A stretch of DNA of 64,000 bases from Candidatus Gastranaerophilales bacterium (GTDB taxonomy: Bacteria; Cyanobacteriota; Vampirovibrionia; Gastranaerophilales; Gastranaerophilaceae), in assembly GCA_947587615.1 (NCBI GenBank), contig CANPYC010000003.1, positions 27,690-91,689 on the forward strand. Reading direction: 5' to 3'. Under the pieces are notes generated by a model. That model was not told where the DNA came from. It saw only the letters and a list, made by a program, of their open reading frames with translations, and ran no database searches. Made by a program: the position numbers and the translations under genes. Position 1 is the first letter of the stretch. Each line of letters starts with the position of its first letter. Positions 16,913-26,492 of this stretch are shown here, piece by piece.

Positions 16913-18086
16913 ACTTGATGACCTAATACAAGAACTTTGCCCTGACGGGGTTGAGTATAAGACTGTTGATGAAGTTTGTTCTATTTCTAAAGGGGTACAG
17001 TATAATAAAGAGAATATGAACGATATAGGTTCATACCCTGTTATGAATGGAGGAATGAATCCTTCAGGTTACATAGAAAAATACAATACAGATGAAAATA
17101 CTATAATAATTTCACAGGGCGGTGCTTCAGCAGGTTATGTAAATTATCAAACCGTTAAGTTTTGGGCTGGAGCTCATTGTTATATTGTAAGACCAAAAAG
17201 TATCGTACATAATAGATATTTGTACCATTTTCTAAAACAAAAGGAATACTTATTGCAAAAATGCCAGTATGGTGCAGGAATACCTGCATTGGCAAAATCA
17301 ACCGTTACGAAACTTGAAGTTCCTGTACCTCCTATGGAGGTACAGTGTGAAATTGTCAAGTACCTTGACAATTTCACAGAGCTTACAGCAGAGCTTACAG
17401 CAGAGCTTACAGCTCGTAAGAAACAGTATGAGTATTATAAGCAATATTGTTTCGATAGTATTCAAAATGCTCCTATAAAACACATTACTGATATTGCATT
17501 AGTAAAAGCGAGGGTTGGTTGGCAAAGACTAACTAAGGCTGAATATTTAACACATGGAGAATATTATCTAATAACTGGTACTGATTTTGATATGGCTGGT
17601 GGAATTAATTTTGAACATTGTGTATATGTAACAAAAGAACGATATGACATGGATGCAAATATACAAGTTCATAAAGATGATATTTTAATTACAAAGGACG
17701 GTACTTTAGGCAAAGTCGCACTACTAAAACAAGAACCAACAAAATTAACAACTCTAAATAGCGGTGTCTTTAGAATACATATTACTGACAAATTAGTTTT
17801 ACCAAAATATCTATATCATTTCTTTACTTCAAAGTACTTTATCGACTTTGTAGAGAGCGTAAAAACAGGTTCGACAATTCCACATTTAACACAATCAGGT
17901 TTAGTATCATTAGATATTCCTATTCCTCCACTTGAAGAGCAAGAACGTATTGTTTCAATCTTAGACAGGTTTGATGCCTTGTGTAATGACATATCCATAG
18001 GTCTTCCGGCAGAAATTGAAGCACGCAAAAAACAATACGAGTATTACAGAGACAAATTACTAACATTCAAGGAAAAAGTTCTATAA
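16905..18086 (+). CDS. hsdS: Type I restriction-modification specificity subunit
   Basis: The ATG at 16905 is chosen over an in-frame GTG at 16899 because AGAGGG lies at the right distance. The protein is 393 residues. It has two target-recognition domains (about 15-150 and 195-350), each followed by a conserved helix containing ARKKQYEYY. These give the pseudo-symmetric HsdS layout. The central spacer helix contains three ELTA units encoded by a perfect 12-bp tandem repeat. This resembles the TAEL repeats of EcoR124-type (IC) subunits, whose number sets the gap in the bipartite target. The DNA target cannot be read from sequence. Confidence 0.95.
   Translation: MSRLDDLIQELCPDGVEYKTVDEVCSISKGVQYNKENMNDIGSYPVMNGGMNPSGYIEKYNTDENTIIISQGGASAGYVNYQTVKFWAGAHCYIVRPKSIVHNRYLYHFLKQKEYLLQKCQYGAGIPALAKSTVTKLEVPVPPMEVQCEIVKYLDNFTELTAELTAELTARKKQYEYYKQYCFDSIQNAPIKHITDIALVKARVGWQRLTKAEYLTHGEYYLITGTDFDMAGGINFEHCVYVTKERYDMDANIQVHKDDILITKDGTLGKVALLKQEPTKLTTLNSGVFRIHITDKLVLPKYLYHFFTSKYFIDFVESVKTGSTIPHLTQSGLVSLDIPIPPLEEQERIVSILDRFDALCNDISIGLPAEIEARKKQYEYYRDKLLTFKEKVL
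17379..17414 (+). repeat. Three 12-bp tandem repeats in the HsdS spacer
   Basis: GAGCTTACAGCA occurs at 17379-17390 and 17391-17402, and GAGCTTACAGCT at 17403-17414. The unit is a multiple of 3, so gain or loss keeps the frame and inserts or removes four residues (E-L-T-A). Confidence 0.95.
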
Positions 18087-18140
18087 ACACAGTTGCAAAT
18101 TGTATCTGTATTTAATAAAGAAAAGCAAAGGAAGATAATA

Positions 18141-21100
18141 ATGACAAGCAGTTATAATATAGTTGCATCTACAAATCAAAGTACGGTTGTATCAGAGTAC
18201 ACACCTGATACCCAAAAGTCCGACAGCTTTCAAAGCGAAGCAGAACTTGAAGCCGAATTTATCAGACTGCTTTCAACTTTGGGATATGAATATATAACTA
18301 TACATGATGAACAAGCTCTTATTTTAAACCTCAGAAAGCAGCTGGAAGCACTTAATGACTACACTTTTTCCGATACAGAGTGGGAACAGTTTTTCACAAA
18401 TGTTATTGCATCTAATAATGACGGTATTGTAGAAAAGACAAGGAAGATACAGAAAGACCATTTACAACTACTGAGGTGCGATAACGGTATTTCTAAAAAC
18501 ATAAAGCTTATAGACAAAGACTGTATCCACAACAACAAACTGCAAGTAATTAATCAATATGAAACGCAAGACGGCAATCATCCGAACAGATATGATGTTA
18601 CTATCCTTGTAAACGGTTTGCCGTTGGTTCATATAGAACTCAAAAGACGAGGGGTAGCTATCAGAGAAGCATTTAACCAAATCAAAAGGTATGAAAGAGA
18701 CAGTTTCTGGGCCAGCAATGGGTTATTTGATTATATACAAATCTTTGTTATATCAAACGGAACTAATACCAAATATTATTCCAATACAACCAGAGAAACT
18801 CATATCAAAGAAATGTCTTGCGGCAGAAACATCACCAAACAGACAAGTAACAGTTTTGAGTTTACTTCATATTGGGCAGACGGTAATAATAAGGTTATTT
18901 TTGACCTTGTGGACTTTACTAAAACTTTCTTTATAAAGCACACGATATTAAACATCTTAACCAAATACTGTGTATTCACATCAGAAGACTTGTTGTTGGT
19001 TATGAGACCATATCAAATTTCAGCTTGCGAAAGGATATTGAACAAAATAGAACTCGCTCATAACTACAAGAAATATGGTTCTATTGAAGCAGGAGGATAC
19101 ATTTGGCATACTACGGGCAGCGGTAAAACTTTAACATCTTTCAAGACGGCTCAGCTTGCTACAAATCTTCCCTACATTGACAAGGTATTATTTGTTGTAG
19201 ATAGAAAAGACTTAGACTACCAAACAATGAAGGAGTATGACAAGTTTCAAGAAGGTGCTGCCAACAGCAATACTTCTGTGGAGGTATTGAAAAGACAATT
19301 AAAGGATGATAACGCTAAAATCATTATCACAACCATACAAAAATTGTGCATATTCATTCAGAAAAATAAAGGACATGAGGTATTTAATAAGCAAGTAGTC
19401 TTAATCTTTGATGAGTGCCATAGAGGACAGTTCGGAGAGTCTCACGACGCAATAATTTCAAACTTCAAGAACTACTACATTTTTGGATTTACCGGTACAC
19501 CGATATTTGCGCAAAACGCACAAAGTACAATGGCTCGCACAAAACAGGGTAAGCCGGTGTTTAAAACTACACCTCAATTTTTTGGAGACAAACTGCATAC
19601 ATATACTATTGTGGACGCTATTAACGACAATAATGTTCTTCCGTTCAGAATTGACTATGTTAATACCGTTAAAGAAAAAGACAATTTGAAAGACAAACAA
19701 GTTAGAGCGATAGATATTGAAAAAGCTATGGCATCAGACAAAAGAATAAGTAATATAGTTAGTTATATTCTTGAACACTTTAACCAAAAGACTAATAGAT
19801 TTGACGGACACTACCAATTTAACCAGCTTCAAAATGTTAAAGATGTTGCCTGCGCAAAAGTTAGAGGTTCTGTTGCCGAAATCAAAGAAAAAGTAAGACT
19901 AACCGGCTTCAATTCAATATTTGCAGTTGCATCTATTGAGGTAGCCAAAAAATACTATAATGAATTTAAGCGACAAATGGAAGCTAATCCTGAAAAAGCA
20001 TTAAAAATCGGGCTTATATACAGTTACGGAGCTAATGAAGATACTGACATATTAGAAGAAGAAAATCCGGAAGATACTTCCGGGCTTGATAAGTCATCAA
20101 GAGACTTTTTAGATATGGCAATTAAAGACTATAATGAAATGTTTGCTACAAGTTATGATACTTCTGCCGATAAATTCCAAAATTATTACAAGGATGTCTC
20201 GCAGAGGATGAAGAATAGACAGCTTGACCTTCTAATTGTAGTTAATATGTTCTTAACTGGTTTTGATGCAACAACACTCAACACTCTTTGGGTTGATAAG
20301 AATTTGAAGTATCATGGACTTATTCAAGCATTTTCCAGAACAAACAGAATACTTAATTCCGTTAAAACATTCGGCAATATTGTATGTTTTAGAGACCTTC
20401 AAGAAGAAACGCAAAAAGCTATTGCCCTTTTTGGAGACAAAGAAGCAGGTGGAATTGTCCTTTTAAAAAACTATGAAGACTACTATTTTGGCTATAATGA
20501 TAATAAAGGACATCATAAAGGTTATGTTGAAATTATTTCTGAGCTGCAAGAGAAATTTCCTTTAGGACAACAAATAATAGGCGAAAAAGCGCTGAAGATA
20601 TTTGTTGCGTTGTTTGGCGAACTTCTAAGAGTAAGAAATATTCTGTCAGCATTTGACCAATTTGAAGGGGACAATAAAATCTCACAACGAGACTTACAAG
20701 ATTACCAGAGCATTTACATTGACTTCTATCATGAACTGAACAAAAGAGCGAAGGCAGACAAGGAAAATATCAATGACGATGTTGTCTTTGAAATGGAGCT
20801 TATAAAACAAGTTGAGATAAATATTGACTACATCTTGCTTCTGGTTGAAAAATATCATAAAGGAAACTGCAATGACAAAGAAATCTTAATCGATATTCAA
20901 AAGGCGATAGGTTCAAGTCCGCAGCTCAGAAGCAAGAAAGAACTTATAGAGGCATTCATAGATAATATTAACGCTCAGACTCAAGTAGATGAAGACTGGA
21001 AGAAATTTGTAACAGCACAAAAGGAAACAGATTTGAAGACTATTATTGAAGAAGAAAATCTTAAACCGGAAGCTGCAAAGAAGTATATAGAAAATTCTTT

Positions 21101-21254
21101 CAGAGACGGTATGCTAAAGACTACCGGTACGGATATAGACAAAATCCTGCCTCCCGTAAGAAGGTTCGGCGGCGGTTTAAATAACAGACAAGAAAAGAAG
21201 TACAGTATTATTGAAAAGCTGACGAAATTTTTCAATAAATATATTGGTTTGTAA
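18141..21254 (+). CDS. hsdR: Type I restriction-modification restriction/translocase subunit
   Basis: The ATG at 18141 follows AAAGGAAG; the frame is open upstream to a TTG at 18093, but that has no ribosome-binding site. The product is 1037 residues. The N-terminal nuclease domain contains RYDVTILVNGLPLVHIELKR, with the Asp and Glu-x-Lys of the PD-(D/E)xK site. Superfamily 2 motor motifs follow: IWHTTGSGKTLTS (Walker A), IFDECHRGQFG (DEAD-type box) and FGFTGTPIF (motif III). A helicase C domain has NMFLTGFDATTLNTLWVDK and LIQAFSRTNRI. The hsdM-S-R order and intact motifs indicate a working system. Confidence 0.96.
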   Translation: MTSSYNIVASTNQSTVVSEYTPDTQKSDSFQSEAELEAEFIRLLSTLGYEYITIHDEQALILNLRKQLEALNDYTFSDTEWEQFFTNVIASNNDGIVEKTRKIQKDHLQLLRCDNGISKNIKLIDKDCIHNNKLQVINQYETQDGNHPNRYDVTILVNGLPLVHIELKRRGVAIREAFNQIKRYERDSFWASNGLFDYIQIFVISNGTNTKYYSNTTRETHIKEMSCGRNITKQTSNSFEFTSYWADGNNKVIFDLVDFTKTFFIKHTILNILTKYCVFTSEDLLLVMRPYQISACERILNKIELAHNYKKYGSIEAGGYIWHTTGSGKTLTSFKTAQLATNLPYIDKVLFVVDRKDLDYQTMKEYDKFQEGAANSNTSVEVLKRQLKDDNAKIIITTIQKLCIFIQKNKGHEVFNKQVVLIFDECHRGQFGESHDAIISNFKNYYIFGFTGTPIFAQNAQSTMARTKQGKPVFKTTPQFFGDKLHTYTIVDAINDNNVLPFRIDYVNTVKEKDNLKDKQVRAIDIEKAMASDKRISNIVSYILEHFNQKTNRFDGHYQFNQLQNVKDVACAKVRGSVAEIKEKVRLTGFNSIFAVASIEVAKKYYNEFKRQMEANPEKALKIGLIYSYGANEDTDILEEENPEDTSGLDKSSRDFLDMAIKDYNEMFATSYDTSADKFQNYYKDVSQRMKNRQLDLLIVVNMFLTGFDATTLNTLWVDKNLKYHGLIQAFSRTNRILNSVKTFGNIVCFRDLQEETQKAIALFGDKEAGGIVLLKNYEDYYFGYNDNKGHHKGYVEIISELQEKFPLGQQIIGEKALKIFVALFGELLRVRNILSAFDQFEGDNKISQRDLQDYQSIYIDFYHELNKRAKADKENINDDVVFEMELIKQVEINIDYILLLVEKYHKGNCNDKEILIDIQKAIGSSPQLRSKKELIEAFIDNINAQTQVDEDWKKFVTAQKETDLKTIIEEENLKPEAAKKYIENSFRDGMLKTTGTDIDKILPPVRRFGGGLNNRQEKKYSIIEKLTKFFNKYIGL

Positions 21255-21306
21255 AAGCTTTTTAAAACCATCCGCTAAATTGTGAAATTCTAAACAAACT
21301 TGCCAA

Positions 21307-21945
21307 TTATTGATAATTACTTCCAAAATACGGATTATATTTTTTCTCATGCGCAATTGTTGTTTTTTCGCCATGTCCCGGGTAAACGGTAATATTTTCA
21401 TCAAGCTTGAAAAGTTTTTCTCTTATACTATGTTCAATTTCACTTATTGAACCGCCAAATAAATCACATCTTCCGATTGATTCTTGAAACAAAGTATCCC
21501 CCGAAAACAAGCTGTTATCAATTAAATAGCATACCCCGCCTTTTGAATGCCCTTTTGTGTGAATAATTTGAATCGGGGTTTTTCCTAAAGTAAGATTTTG
21601 ACTTTTTTCATCCAAAAGCCCATCTATACAAGGAACTTGAATATTTTCCACTCCTGCCATATTGCATTGCGTTTCAACCTGTTTTAACAGGGGCATGTCG
21701 TCTTTGTGCATCATAATAAGAGCGGAGGGAAATTTTTCTTTCATTCTTGATACATGATACACATGGTCAAAATGTCCATGGGTAATAAGAATATATTTTA
21801 AATTTAATTTATTATCTTTTATAAATTTTTCAATTTCATCAACCGAACTTGTACAGTCTATTATCAAAGCTTCTTTTGCTTCTTTATCATAAACAAGATA
21901 TGTTGTTGCGCCGTAAATTCCGTTAGGGAATATTTTTATTTCCAT
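21307..21945 (-). CDS. Metallo-beta-lactamase-fold hydrolase (glyoxalase II-like)
   Basis: A 212-residue hydrolase. It has the zinc motif THGHFDHV (about residues 55-62), a further ligand in HTKGHSKGGVCYLI, the Asp ligand in LFSGDTLF, and the last His in VYPGHGEKT. Residue spacing fits the small glyoxalase II-like group (YcbL type), which cleaves thioesters or related substrates. The exact substrate is open. An AAGGA site precedes the ATG. A small gene lies 18 bp upstream on the same strand, probably co-transcribed. Confidence 0.9.
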   Translation of the reverse strand: MEIKIFPNGIYGATTYLVYDKEAKEALIIDCTSSVDEIEKFIKDNKLNLKYILITHGHFDHVYHVSRMKEKFPSALIMMHKDDMPLLKQVETQCNMAGVENIQVPCIDGLLDEKSQNLTLGKTPIQIIHTKGHSKGGVCYLIDNSLFSGDTLFQESIGRCDLFGGSISEIEHSIREKLFKLDENITVYPGHGEKTTIAHEKKYNPYFGSNYQ

Positions 21946-21963
21946 GGTTTTATCCTTAAATTA

Positions 21964-22194
21964 TTATTTTTCATAAAAGGATTTTACCATATCAAGCCAA
22001 TTTTTCATAAAATTAACAGGGCATAAATCTTTATAGATTTTATATATAATTAAGCGCATTTTTTCATCAGGCATGTCAAAATGTCTTTGAAGTTCTTTGA
22101 TATATTTATCGATATATTCTTTTACTTTTATTTCATCGAGCTTTTGTCGGGTAATTTTTTCCATATCGCCCGTCTTTTTAAAAAAGTTTTGCAT
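21964..22194 (-). CDS. Small charged helical protein, unknown
   Basis: A 76-residue protein rich in Lys, Asp, Glu and Met, predicted to be all helix, with no membrane segment or Cys pairs. An alternative start at Met11 would give 66 residues; neither start has a clear Shine-Dalgarno. It precedes the MBL hydrolase in the same direction. No family is recognised. Confidence 0.55.
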   Translation of the reverse strand: MQNFFKKTGDMEKITRQKLDEIKVKEYIDKYIKELQRHFDMPDEKMRLIIYKIYKDLCPVNFMKNWLDMVKSFYEK

Positions 22195-22348
22195 AATACA
22201 CCATCTATAAAAATATTTTAGTTATATTTTTCTTTAAATACATTAGAAAAATGAATAATGTAATTGATATACACAAGTTTACAAAACAATGATAAAATAT
22301 TAATGTAAAGTTAGCTTTTTTATTTATAATTAATAAAAAGTGTAATTT

Positions 22349-23254
22349 ATGAAACAATTTAAATTTAATAAAAAGTTTATATTGACATCAATATTACTTA
22401 TACTTGCCTGTTTTCTGTTCACCACGCAAAAATCTCATGCAATCAGAATAGGGCTGATTGAAGGTGCAAAAAAAACTTATATCGGCAGTTCTCAAAATGC
22501 GCAATTTTTTGACGGCAAAACGGGTAAAAGCCTTTTTGTTGCCCGCTCTTTTATTCCATATCCTATTAAAGCAAGAGGAAATTCAATTGCCATAAAGATT
22601 AAAGGAAGATACTACGATTGTTCAACTAATGCAATATACATTAAAAACCCCGACAAAAAAGGTTTTTTTGCGACAAAAAGAAGATGGTATCGAGGGGACA
22701 TGATAATATATAACGTAGGGGGAAGGTTGACTGTTGTAAATTCACTTCCTCTTGAAGAGTATCTTCTTGGCGTTGTTCCTTCTGAAATGCCCTCAAAGTG
22801 GAACTTGGAAGCGCATAAAGCTCAGGCAATTGCAGCAAGGAGTTATGCTCTTGCAAATTTAAACAAAAGAGGCTCTCACGGCTATGACCTGAAAGATACT
22901 CCTCATGATCAGGCATACGGAGGCGCAAGCAGCGAAACACCCCAAACAACAAGGGCGGTATTATCAACCAAAGGTGAAGTTTTAACTTACAATAATAAAA
23001 TTATACCCGCATATTACCACGCTTCTTCAGGTGGAAAGACAATTTCCGCAGGCTCAGTTTGGAGCCATGACCTGCCTTTTATAAAATCTGTTGACGGATT
23101 TGACAGAGGAATAAGAAAAAACGGGCATGGTGTAGGCATGAGCCAGCATGGGGCTAATAATCTTGCAAATAGAGGTTTTAGCGCAAGACAGATACTCGGA
23201 TATTTTTATAAAGATGTCAGTATTGCACGACTAAAGCCGAAAAATAACTTTTAA
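22349..23254 (+). CDS. SpoIID/LytB-domain peptidoglycan protein
   Basis: A 301-residue exported protein. Residues 1-31 form a signal peptide ending at KSHA. The SpoIID domain (about 125-295) includes LPLEEYLLGVVPSEMPSKWN, EAHKAQAIAARSYALAN, DLKDTPHDQAYGG, PAYYHASSGGKT and GHGVGMSQHGANNLANRGF. In sporulating bacteria SpoIID is a lytic transglycosylase acting on stem-free glycan. Homologues in non-sporulating lineages, including cyanobacteria, probably also remodel the wall. No sporulation context is present. The region before it (22195-22348) is AT-rich with several -10-like strings. Confidence 0.88.
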   Translation: MKQFKFNKKFILTSILLILACFLFTTQKSHAIRIGLIEGAKKTYIGSSQNAQFFDGKTGKSLFVARSFIPYPIKARGNSIAIKIKGRYYDCSTNAIYIKNPDKKGFFATKRRWYRGDMIIYNVGGRLTVVNSLPLEEYLLGVVPSEMPSKWNLEAHKAQAIAARSYALANLNKRGSHGYDLKDTPHDQAYGGASSETPQTTRAVLSTKGEVLTYNNKIIPAYYHASSGGKTISAGSVWSHDLPFIKSVDGFDRGIRKNGHGVGMSQHGANNLANRGFSARQILGYFYKDVSIARLKPKNNF

Positions 23255-23299
23255 AATAGGCTAAAAATATTATTTTTAAAGCACCTGCTAATTTAACCC

Positions 23300-23327
23300 T
23301 TGCCAAACCCGATAAATAGTGTATAAT
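23300..23327 (+). promoter_or_regulatory. Sigma70-type promoter of the HU gene
   Basis: TTGCCA (23300-23305) and TATAAT (23322-23327) are 16 bp apart. An AAGGAG ribosome-binding site lies between this and the ATG at 23356, so this mRNA has a normal leader. Confidence 0.7.
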
Positions 23328-23355
23328 AAAAGCTATATTAGACAAGGAGTTAGAT

Positions 23356-23637
23356 ATGAATAAAGAAGAATTGGTAAAAGCAGTTGCTACAAGCACAAAA
23401 GTATCACAAAAAAACACAGCAGAAATTATCGGCGCTATTACTGAAGCAATCGAAAAATCTGTTTCTAAAGGCAAAAAAGTTACTTTAGTAGGCTTTGGTA
23501 CTTTTGAAGCAAGAAAAAGAGCTGCAAGAGTTGGCAGAAACCCTCAAACAGGTAAAGAAATTAAAATTGCAGCAAAAACAGTACCGGCTTTCTCAGCAGG
23601 TAAAAAGTTCAAAGAACTTGTTAAAAACAAAAAGTAA
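23356..23637 (+). CDS. hup: HU-family DNA-binding protein
   Basis: A 93-residue histone-like protein. It has the helical dimer part (MNKEELVKAVATSTKVSQKN, ITEAIEKSVSKGKKVTLVGF) and the beta arm with GRNPQTGKEIKI, then PAFSAGKKFKELVKN. It bends and compacts DNA as a dimer. It is monocistronic: its own promoter (23300-23327), an AAGGAG site and a perfect terminator 17 bp after the stop. Confidence 0.97.
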   Translation: MNKEELVKAVATSTKVSQKNTAEIIGAITEAIEKSVSKGKKVTLVGFGTFEARKRAARVGRNPQTGKEIKIAAKTVPAFSAGKKFKELVKNKK

Positions 23638-23653
23638 GTTTTTAAAAAAAGAT

Positions 23654-23683
23654 AAAACCGCTTCAAAGAAGCGGTTTTTTTGT
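23654..23683 (+). terminator. Rho-independent terminator after hup
   Basis: An 11-bp stem (AAAACCGCTTC with GAAGCGGTTTT) and a 3-base AAA loop, followed by T residues. Confidence 0.93.
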
Positions 23684-23709
23684 GTTTATCAATCTTTAAA
23701 ATCATCATA

Positions 23710-23744
23710 TTGAAACAATTACAAATTTTTTGTAGAATGGTTTT
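23710..23744 (+). promoter_or_regulatory. Consensus promoter giving a leaderless nadK mRNA
   Basis: TTGAAA (23710-23715), a 17-bp spacer, TAGAAT (23733-23738), six bases, then the ATG at 23745. No Shine-Dalgarno is present, so transcription should start at the start codon. Confidence 0.75.
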
Positions 23745-24542
23745 ATGTTTGAAACATATAAAAAAATAGGAATAGTTTATAATAAAGATGTAGCTCAAAG
23801 CTATGAACTTGCGCTTATAATTAAAGAAAAAATTAAAAATGCGGATATTTTTCCAATATCTTCTCTTAAAAAAGATGTTGATTTTGCAATTATTATTGGA
23901 GGAGACGGGACTCTTCTTAAAGCTGCAAGGTTTTTTAGCGAACATGATATTGCAATTATTGCTTTTAATACGGGTAGACTTGGTTATTTAGCTCAGGCAA
24001 AACCCGAAGAAGTTGATTTAGTCTTAGAAAAATTAAATTCAAAAGATTATGAAATTGAAAATCGCTTAATGCTAAAGGCAAACAATAAAACTGCCCTAAA
24101 TGATATTGTCATTAAAGGAATTAATTGTTCAAGAACCGCTACAATGGAGTTATATATCAACGATAAAAAATTATGCTCCTATGTTGCAGACGGGCTAATT
24201 GTTTCAACTCCGACAGGCTCAACTGCTTATTCGCTCTCCGCAGGCGGTCCTATTGTTTCACCGAGCGTTGATTGCTTTTTAATTATCCCGATTTGCCCGC
24301 ATACGCTTAATATTCGTCCTCTTGTAATTCCGAAAAACGAAAAAATAACAATAAAATCTCTTGAAAAAAATGAAAAGCTCTATATTTCTTATGACGGACA
24401 GGTTGATGATGTTTGCGACGATGAGATAACAATATTTAAAAATGAAAAATATTCAAAATTAATAATTTTAAACAAGCAAAAAGATAAATTTTATGATATC
24501 TTAAAAGAAAAATTGCACTGGTCGCTATCATTCAAGAAGTAA
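23745..24542 (+). CDS. nadK: NAD kinase
   Basis: A 265-residue enzyme that phosphorylates NAD to NADP. The GGDG motif is in IIIGGDGTLLKAARFF (about residues 45-60). The NE/D motif is represented by LNDIVIKG, and the nucleotide region by VADGLIVSTPTGSTAYSLSA followed by GGPIVSP. Length and motif order are typical. recN follows 3 bp downstream, so the two are probably co-transcribed from the upstream leaderless promoter. Confidence 0.96.
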   Translation: MFETYKKIGIVYNKDVAQSYELALIIKEKIKNADIFPISSLKKDVDFAIIIGGDGTLLKAARFFSEHDIAIIAFNTGRLGYLAQAKPEEVDLVLEKLNSKDYEIENRLMLKANNKTALNDIVIKGINCSRTATMELYINDKKLCSYVADGLIVSTPTGSTAYSLSAGGPIVSPSVDCFLIIPICPHTLNIRPLVIPKNEKITIKSLEKNEKLYISYDGQVDDVCDDEITIFKNEKYSKLIILNKQKDKFYDILKEKLHWSLSFKK

Positions 24543-24545
24543 AAA

Positions 24546-26150
24546 ATGCTAAAATCATTATTAATTAAAAATTTTATTCTGATTAAAGAAGCAAACCTCG
24601 ATTTTACTAAAGGTTTTAATGTTTTATGCGGTGAAACGGGAGCAGGTAAAAGCGTTATTATAAAAGCGCTTGATTGCGTTTTGGGTGCTAAAGTTACAAA
24701 AGAGATGACGCTTAATAAAGATAAGCCGATTGTAATTGAAGCGGTGTTTGAAAATAATGATAAAAATAGCGAAGAAACGGTAATTTCAAGAGAAATTGCA
24801 ACTAATTCAAAATTTCGCTTAAACGGGGTTTTATCTTCTTTGGATGAAATTAAAGATTTAAGAGAACATCTTGTTGATATTCACTCTCAACATCAAACTT
24901 ATTCTTATATGGCTCAAAAGGCGCATATTCATCTTTTGGATAACTATATAATTAAAAAAACACCTGAATACAATGAACTTTTAAAAACTTATAAAGACAC
25001 GTTTTTTGAATATAGAGAAGTTGAAAAAAAGCTTAATTTATTAAAAGAAAATTTTGAAAATAATGAAAAAGAGGTTGATTTTCTTCGTTTTCAATTGAAT
25101 GAACTTGATGAAGCAGCGATTTATCAAGGTGAAGAAGATGAACTAAAAGAAGAATTAAATATTTTATCAAACATTCAAGAACTGAAAGAAGGCTCTTATT
25201 CTTCTTATTATGCCCTATATGGCGATAATCAAAGCATAATTGAAGCAATGGGAAAAATAAAATATACCTTATCAAACTTAGCTGAACTTGATAAAAATTT
25301 AAAAGATACGGAAAACTCTCTATATGACGTTTTTGAAAATTTAAAAGATATTGCAAACTATTTAAGAGATTATTCATCTAACCTTGAATTAAACCCGCAA
25401 AGGCTTGATGAAGTTAATGAAAGACTTTCTTTAATTCAAAAGCTTAAAAGAAAATACGGGGCTGAACTTGATTTAGAAAGAGAAAAAATTGAAAAAAGAC
25501 TCAAAGAGCTTACATCCGGAGATAATAACATTGAAGAATTAGAGAAAAATTATAATATTTTAGCTAATGAAATTGAAATGTTATCACAAAAAATTGAAGA
25601 ATACAGAAAAAACAACGCTCAAATTTTATCAAAACAAATTGAAGAAAAATTAAAATCACTCGAGCTTAAAGAAGCTAAATTTGAAATCAGCGTTAAAAAA
25701 ACAAATAATAACGAATTTGGTTTTAACAGCGTTGAATTTTTAATTTCAACAAACAAAAATCAAACCCCAATGCCTTTAGCTCATGTTGCTTCAGGCGGTG
25801 AAATTTCAAGAGTTATGCTTGCTCTAAAAACAATATTTGCAACGGTAGATAATGTTTCTGTGGTTGTTTTTGATGAAATAGATACGGGTATATCTGGAAT
25901 TACATCAAATGCAGTTGCACAATCAATTCTTGAATTATCTCAAACAACTCAAATAATCTGCATTACTCATCAGCCCATTATTTGCGCTCGTGCTAATAAT
26001 TTTATTTGGATATCAAAAGAACATAATCAAAATACGGATGTTAAAATTGAAATTCTTGACGATAATAAAAGACTTAAAGCGCTTGCGCAATTGGCAAGCG
26101 GAGAAGTAAGCGAAAAGACCCTTGAATTTGCTAAAACTTTGGTTAAATAA
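24546..26150 (+). CDS. recN: DNA repair protein RecN
   Basis: A 534-residue SMC-like ATPase of recombination repair. Walker A is CGETGAGKSVIIKAL (about residues 28-42). The DIHSQHQTYSY region typical of RecN follows, then two coiled-coil arms (about 150-370), a signature motif in ASGGEISRVMLALK and Walker B in VVVFDEIDTGISG, with ICITHQPIICARA after it. It follows nadK by 3 bp. The nadK-recN pairing is common in bacteria. Confidence 0.96.
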   Translation: MLKSLLIKNFILIKEANLDFTKGFNVLCGETGAGKSVIIKALDCVLGAKVTKEMTLNKDKPIVIEAVFENNDKNSEETVISREIATNSKFRLNGVLSSLDEIKDLREHLVDIHSQHQTYSYMAQKAHIHLLDNYIIKKTPEYNELLKTYKDTFFEYREVEKKLNLLKENFENNEKEVDFLRFQLNELDEAAIYQGEEDELKEELNILSNIQELKEGSYSSYYALYGDNQSIIEAMGKIKYTLSNLAELDKNLKDTENSLYDVFENLKDIANYLRDYSSNLELNPQRLDEVNERLSLIQKLKRKYGAELDLEREKIEKRLKELTSGDNNIEELEKNYNILANEIEMLSQKIEEYRKNNAQILSKQIEEKLKSLELKEAKFEISVKKTNNNEFGFNSVEFLISTNKNQTPMPLAHVASGGEISRVMLALKTIFATVDNVSVVVFDEIDTGISGITSNAVAQSILELSQTTQIICITHQPIICARANNFIWISKEHNQNTDVKIEILDDNKRLKALAQLASGEVSEKTLEFAKTLVK

Positions 26151-26178
26151 TTTAATTATAAAAAAGTTGATTTTGCTT

Positions 26179-26406
26179 TTATTTCAAAATATAACCCAGC
26201 ATAAAGCTTGACAATACAAATATTCCTACAAAAAAGTAAGTAACTTTATTTAAGCCTTTTTCGGTTGATTTTTGAGAAGAAAACAATTGACTTGCAGCAC
26301 CAATTGAAGCTATTCCGTCGCCTTTAGGGGAATGCAGCAAAACAAGCAGAATGCTAAAAAGTGCGCTTATAATTTGTAATGCGTAAAAAAATGTTGTTAT
26401 TTTCAT
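26179..26406 (-). CDS. secG: Preprotein translocase subunit SecG
   Basis: A 75-residue protein with two membrane helices separated by a short loop, SPKGDGIASIGAASQLFSSQ. This is the Gly/Ser-rich SecG loop with family features (KGDG, GAAS, LF). It is part of the SecYEG channel. It stands alone on the minus strand, convergent with recN. Confidence 0.88.
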   Translation of the reverse strand: MKITTFFYALQIISALFSILLVLLHSPKGDGIASIGAASQLFSSQKSTEKGLNKVTYFFVGIFVLSSFMLGYILK

Positions 26407-26492
26407 TTTAAAAATCCTTTTAATGATTATGTTTTATGTCTTTCAATTATGTCTTTGAATTCAGATTAACATAAACAAGAAAAATTTAAAAT

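Noticed and set aside
13147..21310. Integrative element with attachment sites at tRNA-Leu
   Set aside because: No copy of the tRNA 3' end was found near 21255-21306 and no integrase gene is present.
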